Below, piece by piece: positions 58,359 to 64,000 of a stretch of 64,000 bases of DNA. Each line of letters starts with the position of its first letter. Position 1 is the stretch's first letter. Source of the stretch: Coniochaeta sp. PMI_546 (Eukaryota > Ascomycota > Sordariomycetes > Coniochaetales > Coniochaetaceae); NCBI GenBank assembly GCA_021432605.1, contig MU271161.1, forward strand, positions 124,001-188,000, given 5' to 3'. A program made the translations under genes and the position numbers. The notes below the pieces were generated by a model, which made no database searches, had not been told where the DNA came from, and saw only the letters and a program-made list of their open reading frames with translations.

Positions 58359-60176
58359 ATGGGAACCACCGCCTTTCAAGGCTCAGGGGAGCCCATCCAC
58401 CGCACAGCAGCCGACCAGGAACAGGACTATGAGAAGATTGTTCAGAACATGTTAAACAAAACCTGGGTCGACTGGCCCAACGAAGCCGGTTTCCTCGGGC
58501 TGGAAGAAGAAAGGGGCCCAATCGACATCAGCGTGCACGGCGAGATCCCTGAGTGGGTAGAGGGCAGCCTTTTCCGCACCGGTCCAGGCATCTACGACAT
58601 CGAAAACACACCAAAAGGCACATGGCGGACCTCGCACTGGTTCGATGGGCTGGCACAGACTCACCGGTTCGACATCCAGCGGTCAGATGATGGGAAGATG
58701 AAGGTTTACTATTCCTCTCGACGTCAATCCCAGCATATTATTGACCGTATTCGGAAAGAGGGCACCCGGTCCGGCTACAGCTTCGGCCAGAAGGCGGATC
58801 CGTGCCTAGGGCTGTACTCAAAGTTCATGGCGGCATGGTCCGCCATGTCTCAGAGCCCTAGCAGACGCGGTATCGAGAACGTGGCAGTCGCGGTGCAGAT
58901 CAACCCGCCGTTCAAGCCGGAAACAAAGCTCTCGGGCCAGTCCCTGGGTGAGAGCAGCACACCACAGGCGCCAGTTACCGATGGCCACCGCTCTGGAATA
59001 CCAAAGGACGTCTGGCTCACGACCGATACAGCCGGCATGAAGCAGATCGACCCTACCACCCTCGAGCCCATCGGCTACGTAAAACAGGACTCCCTACACC
59101 CAAACCTGAAAGGCCAGATGTCCTGCGCCCACCCACACCGCGATCCAGAGAACGGCGACTTCTACAACTACAACCTCGAGATGGCAAGGCACAGCACCTA
59201 CCGGATCTTCCGCGTCAGCGCTGCAACGGGAGAGACAGAAATCCTCGCCACCATCCAACGCGCCGGCGTCAAGCCAGCGTACATCCATAGCTTTTACCTC
59301 TCCCAAAACTTCGTCGTCCTCTCCATCCCCAGTAGCCACCTCGCTTGGAACGGTTTAGCGACAGCATGGCACCGCAACGTCATGGAAGGCCTGGAGGCCT
59401 TCTCCCCGGACAAGAAGACGCAATGGTTCGTCGTCGACCGCCGGCACGGCAAGGGCGTCGTGGCCGAGTTCCAGACCGACGCCGGCTTCTTCTTCCACAC
59501 CGTCAACGCCTTCGAGGAGCGCGACGAGCAAGACAAGAAAGACGGTACCGTCAGCCTATTCATGGACGTCGTGCAGTACCTAACCACGGACATGCTGTAC
59601 GGCCTGTACATGGACGTGATCCTCGACCGCGATGGCGGAAACGCGCGGTACTGGGACGGTCCCAAGAAGGTTGAGACGTCCAACGCCCATCTGAACCGGT
59701 ACAAGGTCCGCGTCCCCCTGCCGGAGAGCGAAAGCGTGCCCGCCAGCCCGACCCTGAACGGCCGCGCCATCCCGGTCCTGTCTCCCGAGCGGATAGCCTC
59801 CATTATCGGCCCCCACTCGGGCGAGCTGCCGACGATCAACCCGGCCTACTCGACCAAGCGCAGCCGGTACGTCTATGCCCTCGCCGCGCGGGGCTTCAGC
59901 TCTCTCCTCGACAGCCTCGTCAAGACGGACATTGACACGGGCGACGTCATCTTCTGGAACGGTCCGCACGGCCACACGCCCGGCGAGGCGATCTTTGTGG
60001 CGCGTCCCGGAGGGACTGCGGAGGACGACGGTGTTCTCCTCGTCGTGGTGCTCGACGGGCACGCCCGCAACAGCTATCTGCTGTGCTTGGATGCTCGGAC
60101 GATGAAGGAGCTGGGCCGGGCGGTTGTTCCTGTCGCTGTCGGGCTGGGGTTCCATGGTGCCCATACCAAGCTGTGA
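58359..60176 (+). CDS. Carotenoid cleavage oxygenase (RPE65/BCO family)
   Basis: One exon, 605 residues; the start is the first ATG of the frame (MGTTAFQGSGEP). The family fold is complete: EGSLFRTGPGIYDIENT near residue 75, WFDGLAQTHRFDIQ near 95, and the four iron-binding histidines at about His258 (SCAHPHRDPENG), His310 (AYIHSFYLSQN), His380 (FFFHTVNAFEE) and His599 (LGFHGAHTKL). The conserved Glu-rich segment VNAFEERDEQ follows the third His. Such enzymes split polyene or stilbene double bonds with O2 in the cytosol. Fungal members include retinal-forming CarX, torulene-cleaving CarT/CAO-2 and resveratrol-cleaving CAO-1. This one looks nearer the BCO/CarX side than CAO-1, but no carotenoid biosynthesis gene lies nearby, so the substrate is open. 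Confidence 0.93.
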   Translation: MGTTAFQGSGEPIHRTAADQEQDYEKIVQNMLNKTWVDWPNEAGFLGLEEERGPIDISVHGEIPEWVEGSLFRTGPGIYDIENTPKGTWRTSHWFDGLAQTHRFDIQRSDDGKMKVYYSSRRQSQHIIDRIRKEGTRSGYSFGQKADPCLGLYSKFMAAWSAMSQSPSRRGIENVAVAVQINPPFKPETKLSGQSLGESSTPQAPVTDGHRSGIPKDVWLTTDTAGMKQIDPTTLEPIGYVKQDSLHPNLKGQMSCAHPHRDPENGDFYNYNLEMARHSTYRIFRVSAATGETEILATIQRAGVKPAYIHSFYLSQNFVVLSIPSSHLAWNGLATAWHRNVMEGLEAFSPDKKTQWFVVDRRHGKGVVAEFQTDAGFFFHTVNAFEERDEQDKKDGTVSLFMDVVQYLTTDMLYGLYMDVILDRDGGNARYWDGPKKVETSNAHLNRYKVRVPLPESESVPASPTLNGRAIPVLSPERIASIIGPHSGELPTINPAYSTKRSRYVYALAARGFSSLLDSLVKTDIDTGDVIFWNGPHGHTPGEAIFVARPGGTAEDDGVLLVVVLDGHARNSYLLCLDARTMKELGRAVVPVAVGLGFHGAHTKL

Positions 60177-60622
60177 GGCTTCAATTTCCTCGTATAGTGG
60201 GTGGTACATCATGTGAGGGAGGGCTAGCTAGTCGTGCAGTTGTCTGCCAGGCGTTATGGTGATATCCCCTGTGGACTTCCTTGTCATTGAGGGATCAGCC
60301 GTCAGAGCACGATTGATGATCCGGACGGCTCATTCCAACCGGCAATTCGTGTACGCATATGTATATCGACAGCAAAAGCAAAAATCTCTTATCAGCAGAG
60401 TATCGAATCGCCATCTTGCATCTCGTGAATTTATCTAGTAGCAGTGACCACCCTTGTTGCTTCAAGATTACATTCGATTGCACCCGCACCCTGCGTCCAC
60501 ATGGCAACATCATGGAGCCGTAACACCTCGGTAACACCTCGTATTTTTACAGATGGCCTAGAATAGCCAGATGATCAAAGGGGCAAAACCCCACGGAAAG
60601 AGACGATACATTGCAAGTAATA
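60177..60622. other. Convergent spacer
   Basis: Spacer between the 3' ends of the carotenoid oxygenase (+) and the Zn2Cys6 factor (-). A direct repeat GTAACACCTCG occurs twice near 60520-60541. No gene. Confidence 0.6.
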
Positions 60623-63042
60623 TTACATCCCACCACCGTTAAGCATCGACCAGAACGACGTATCGACGCCCTGGAAAGTCCAATCATCCGCCTCAGCCGT
60701 CAGCGCAGGGAGCTCCGCATCCGGTAGCATCTGCGGGTCAAACTGCGCGAACGACATGCCTCCGCTGCCGCCGTCGTTCTCTCCCATAAAGACGTGTTCC
60801 AAGCCCGAAAGGTCCATCTGCTCCATGGGGATCATAGCACCCGGGGCCAGGCCAGAATTAGGAATCGTGATCTGATACGGTGCCATGGCGCCGTTGCCAC
60901 CCGCATCCATGTCGACAGAGGACGACTCGTTGGGACGGATGCTGACGGTGCCGAGATAGGGCACGCTCAGGTGCATGCAGTCGAGGGCGGCGCTCTCGTT
61001 GCCCTTGTCGCAGATCTCGAGGACGGGCATCAGCTGGCTGATGATGTCGGCCGACTCCTGGGATAGCTTGTCGTCGTTTATGATGGCGACGTGTCTCATC
61101 CTCTCGCGCACGGCCTCGAGCAGTTTCCTGTCCTCGTGGACGGTGCAGACGGGATGGGCGTTTGGGTTGGGTGGGCAAGGGGCCAGGTTGCTCGGCGGCC
61201 ATGTGGGGACGTTGCTATACGGGATGCTCCCGGTGCTGTCCAGCTTTTGCGTGCCGAGGTAGCTGAGCAGGAGGGTCATTGCGGCGATGAGGGCGGAATA
61301 GTCGACGTGGCGACAGGAGAAGGCCGAGTTGATGATTGTGCGGAAGCCGACGAACCGCTTCAGGACTTCGCGACTCGCTCGTGTGCAGGTGACCCTGCTG
61401 TATTCGTATCTACTCTCCGCCGGGTCCCGGAGCATATAAGGAAGGTGGAGGAGGATGAGGAGATCGAAGTGGTGTATCTGATGTATGAACGTGCACACCA
61501 GCTCAGACATCTTGCTATGAGATGCGAAAGGATCAAGGATGGGTTCCTGCCACCAGTCGGCAGCCACCGACTGACTGGCTTTCTCGAGTTCGAGGTCGAT
61601 TTCTTGAGTTATGGCATAAGCTTGCGCTGTCTTGTTGGAATTCCTCTCGATAATACGAGCAGATATGACGGTATGAGCCTTGTTCAATCTTTCTTGAGGC
61701 TCGTCTCGTAGCATCGCTTCCTCGGTAGCGAAACTGTTGTCGTATGTCCCGACCGGGAGACCGAGCAGAAGGGAGGTAAATCGATCACAGTACACGATTC
61801 GAAAGTACACGCCAGCTGCCGAAGCATGCTTCTTCGGGTCAGATGTATGATCTGCAGGCTTGAAGGTGCGAGTGTTGCCTCGGTCGATGCCCATGAGCTG
61901 AGCAAGACTAAGTGCCTTTCGGTTGCTTAGCCAAGCCTTTCTCAAATTTCCAGCGTTCGCATGCCAGATACCCTGCAGGCAGAGACATTGAAGTCCCTCA
62001 GAGGTGCCTATCAGCTCATCGTTGGACGTCACCAGGGTTGCGACAGTACATGCGATGCGAGCCATTGTCTTGGACATGGTCGTCCTGAGGTCAATCTCTG
62101 CCCTATTGAAGACGGGCGACAACTGCTGCATGCATATACTCAGTTGTAGGAGCCGCCTCGCCAGGACCGTGGGATGTGCGTTGACGGGAGGGATAACACA
62201 AAGATCTGACTGCGACTCGCAGTTACCAGCCAAGACATCTCGATGATTATGGAACAAAGTCGTTACGAAGTAGGTGCCACCGGTGCCTTTTATAATGGTG
62301 TCGATGTCGTTCTGGGCAGGAAATAGACCATGCAAAGTCTTGCATATCTTGTCGTACCGTTGAAAACGGGCATTGGCTGAGGTATCGTAGGTTGCATTAT
62401 CCGACTCCGGCGTAGCCAAAGTCTTGGATGACTGGGAAGCTGCTGGGGTTGCATTGTGGATGCCGAGCAGGATACCTAGAGGCGTGTCCTCATTGATAGA
62501 ACGCTCGAGGACGTCGACAACCTGTTCCGGGCTGGTATGTGCAGATGGAGATGGCGAAGTCGACGTGGTACGGGACCTTGAAGAGCCAGTAGCGCTAGTT
62601 CCTGGTTTGATATGGTCCATGAGCTTCTCCATCATCTCCTCCAGTCTGCCCAGACGCTGTGCGAGCCTGCGATCCGGAGGAGGGATGGTCTTGGACTCAT
62701 CCACATACTCCTGGCTCTGACAATGACTGCCACGAGCCTGGCATGGAAGGCAGATGGTGTCACTGCTGGAATCGAATTGACACTTGATCTTACGGCGTCG
62801 ACCTTAGTCATGTGTCAGTAACTTAGCACCACGAAGAACGAGATGAAATGAGAACCCTGCGCCAGCCGGATAGCTCAACGGCTGACGCCAGACACGGTCA
62901 CCGCTCGGATGAAATGCAACGAATGAAGGATGGGCGAGAAGACTTTGAAAGACGCACACTCCCAGCAGCTGTGTGTCCCTTTTCGGACCTTCCTCCTTCT
63001 TATTTCTGCTTCCATTCTCAATGTCTGAGCGGAAGCCATCAT
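60623..63042 (-). CDS. Zn2Cys6 fungal transcription factor
   Basis: Two exons (63042-62958, 62802-60623) give 754 residues. The intron (62957-62803, donor GTGCGT, acceptor CTAAG) splits the codon of the second zinc-binding Cys. Spliced, the motif is perfect: CWECRRRKIKC, then TICLPCQARGSHC, six cysteines in CxxCx6C / CxxCx6C spacing. An in-frame stop just upstream fixes the start. A Ser-rich linker and a short coiled-coil (RLAQRLGRLEEMMEKLMDHI) follow. The fungal_trans middle region spans about residues 200-420 (LCLQGIWHANAGNLRKAWLS; YFRIVYCDRFTSLLLGLPVG). The C terminus has an acidic, Met-rich tail (DLSGLEHVFMGENDGG). Its gene converges on the carotenoid oxygenase, so it is a candidate local regulator, though that is inference. 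Confidence 0.93.
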
Positions 63043-63721
63043 TTGTGGTCGGAATCACCACTTCGCGAATAGCGGTTTCACGGTAACTTGGCTTCACTTG
63101 TCCACTGACGCAAGTTCTTGACCTGTCCTTTCAAATTTAGGGTCATAATGAGAAGACAGAACAGAGGAGACAGGCTAGGGAATACTCCCTGGAGACCCTA
63201 TGACTTGACTCGATCGAGCAGAGAAGGGTAGAGGGAGGGTCACCGATGGAATGACTTGCTTCGTCAGCAAGATCGTTCGTCCGTCTCGGTGTCCGGTGCG
63301 GAATCCCCATATTTCAGTGATTTTGATCTATGTGATTGGATCGCGACCGCGCCGCTCGTCTCGAAATGGCAAGTGGCGACCACTTCGGTCAAGGATACCA
63401 TGTGGTATGGAAGCTCAGGCTGTGGCTAAGGTAGGCAATGAAGAATTGATCGTGGTTTTGAAGTGTCAACATCAAGGTGATCGTTTGCAAGGTAATGTAT
63501 TCGATTATTTTGCCTTATGAAACCTGACCTCTCCGCGTAACTGCGTACATTTCTGTAGTACAAACTTAAGAGTTCTTGGATGCAAATCGCCGGCCACCTA
63601 TGAGGCGATAGCGACCTATCAATGACAAAGCCAACTGTTTCCTAGTGGAGCTGATGTTCTAAAACAACGCGAGCAGTCCAGAGCAGGAGACACGGCATCA
63701 AACCCCCACATACATCACATA
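63043..63721. other. Intergenic, 0.7 kb
   Basis: Between the start of the Zn2Cys6 factor and the 3' end of the AIF-family gene, both on the minus strand. It holds the factor's promoter. No gene recognised; an open frame at 63251-63520 has no family features. Confidence 0.55.
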
Positions 63722-64000
63722 TCACTCGGGGGGTCCCAAGCTAAGTATATCGAGTCCAGGCTGGACAAGCCCAGGCTTCAACTCGCTCTTGGGCGGCATC
63801 TTGCCCACTCGCATGAGCTGTGCCGCCTGCGCCATAACAGGATCCATACCCATGGTAGCCACAGCGACCACCGTCTCGCCCTTTGCGTAGAAGGCCGCCC
63901 ACTTGCCCTCGTCCGGGCTTCCCTGAATCACAATATCGTCGTAGCCGTGCGTGGTGTTTCCGCAGTAGCGCAGCTGCGAATGCAGCGCAGACCAGAACAC
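63722..64000 (-). CDS. AIF-family NAD(P)H/FAD oxidoreductase, C-terminal end (5' part outside window)
   Basis: The frame is open through the right edge; 92 residues to the stop at 63722 are visible. The stretch matches the C-terminal reductase domain of apoptosis-inducing-factor-like flavoproteins (AIFM3/rubredoxin reductase type): FWSALHSQLRYCGNTTHGYD, KWAAFYAKGETVVAVATMGM and AAQLMRVGKMPPKSELK. In complete proteins this domain follows FAD and NAD binding folds, sometimes with a Rieske domain at the front. Those parts lie beyond the window, so the exact subtype and any targeting peptide cannot be judged. No intron is seen in the visible part. Confidence 0.82.
   Translation of the reverse strand: MFWSALHSQLRYCGNTTHGYDDIVIQGSPDEGKWAAFYAKGETVVAVATMGMDPVMAQAAQLMRVGKMPPKSELKPGLVQPGLDILSLGPPE

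Noticed and set aside
62860-62890. tRNA-like word (CCGGATAGCTCAACGG)
   Set aside because: It recalls a D-arm, but there is no T-arm box (GTTCGANNC) at the right distance and no cloverleaf; it lies in the intron and leader of the Zn2Cys6 gene.

Overview
The window is about 64 kb of nuclear DNA from a filamentous ascomycete, most likely a Sordariomycete. The genes have short GT-AG introns (mostly 50-80 nt), CT-rich upstream stretches and intergenic spacers of 0.4-5.7 kb. The proteins read as fungal orthologues (SOM1/FLO8-type LisH protein, Zn2Cys6 regulator, CPC-2/RACK1, GCN1). No tRNA, rRNA or CRISPR was found, and no intact transposon. I support 20 protein genes, counting two cut by the window edges, plus one intronic snoRNA, one gene broken by a frameshift and one weak coding relic.

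Layout. 0-9.5 kb (+): 3' part of GCN1, ribosomal protein eL19 (start codon split by an intron) and mitochondrial serine hydroxymethyltransferase. 9.9-17 kb (-): a single-exon isochorismatase-like/AlkB/GST-like triple fusion, then a frameshifted LRR-kinase-like gene with a bacterial-looking architecture. 17.9-23.1 kb (+): a coiled-coil protein, TAF8, and RACK1/cpc-2 with a U24-type box C/D snoRNA in its third intron. 25.5-34.5 kb (-): a SOM1/FLO8-like LisH regulator, a one-pass membrane protein and TRAPP subunit BET3 (with a 9-nt exon and a GC-AG intron). 35-43.3 kb (+): U5 snRNP WD40 protein, a two-TM protein with PPxY motifs and a seven-knuckle GIS2/CNBP protein. 45.6-49.4 kb (-): MAD2 and a large fungal membrane protein. 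49.4-55 kb: a gene-poor stretch with one possible decayed coding piece. 55-63 kb: sugar/quinate-type MFS transporter, carotenoid oxygenase and a divergent Zn2Cys6 factor, which look like a small catabolic or apocarotenoid module. 63.7-64 kb (-): 3' end of an AIF-family oxidoreductase.

Most genes are housekeeping: translation and its stress control (GCN1, eL19, RACK1, U24, GIS2), transcription (TAF8), splicing (U5-40K), vesicle tethering (BET3), mitotic checkpoint (MAD2) and one-carbon metabolism (SHMT). Neighbours are not functionally linked except perhaps the 55-63 kb trio. The least expected items are the triple fusion with a Cys-to-Ser change at its hydrolase nucleophile, the snoRNA that keeps the same host gene as in yeast, the broken LRR-kinase gene and the gene-poor 5.7 kb.
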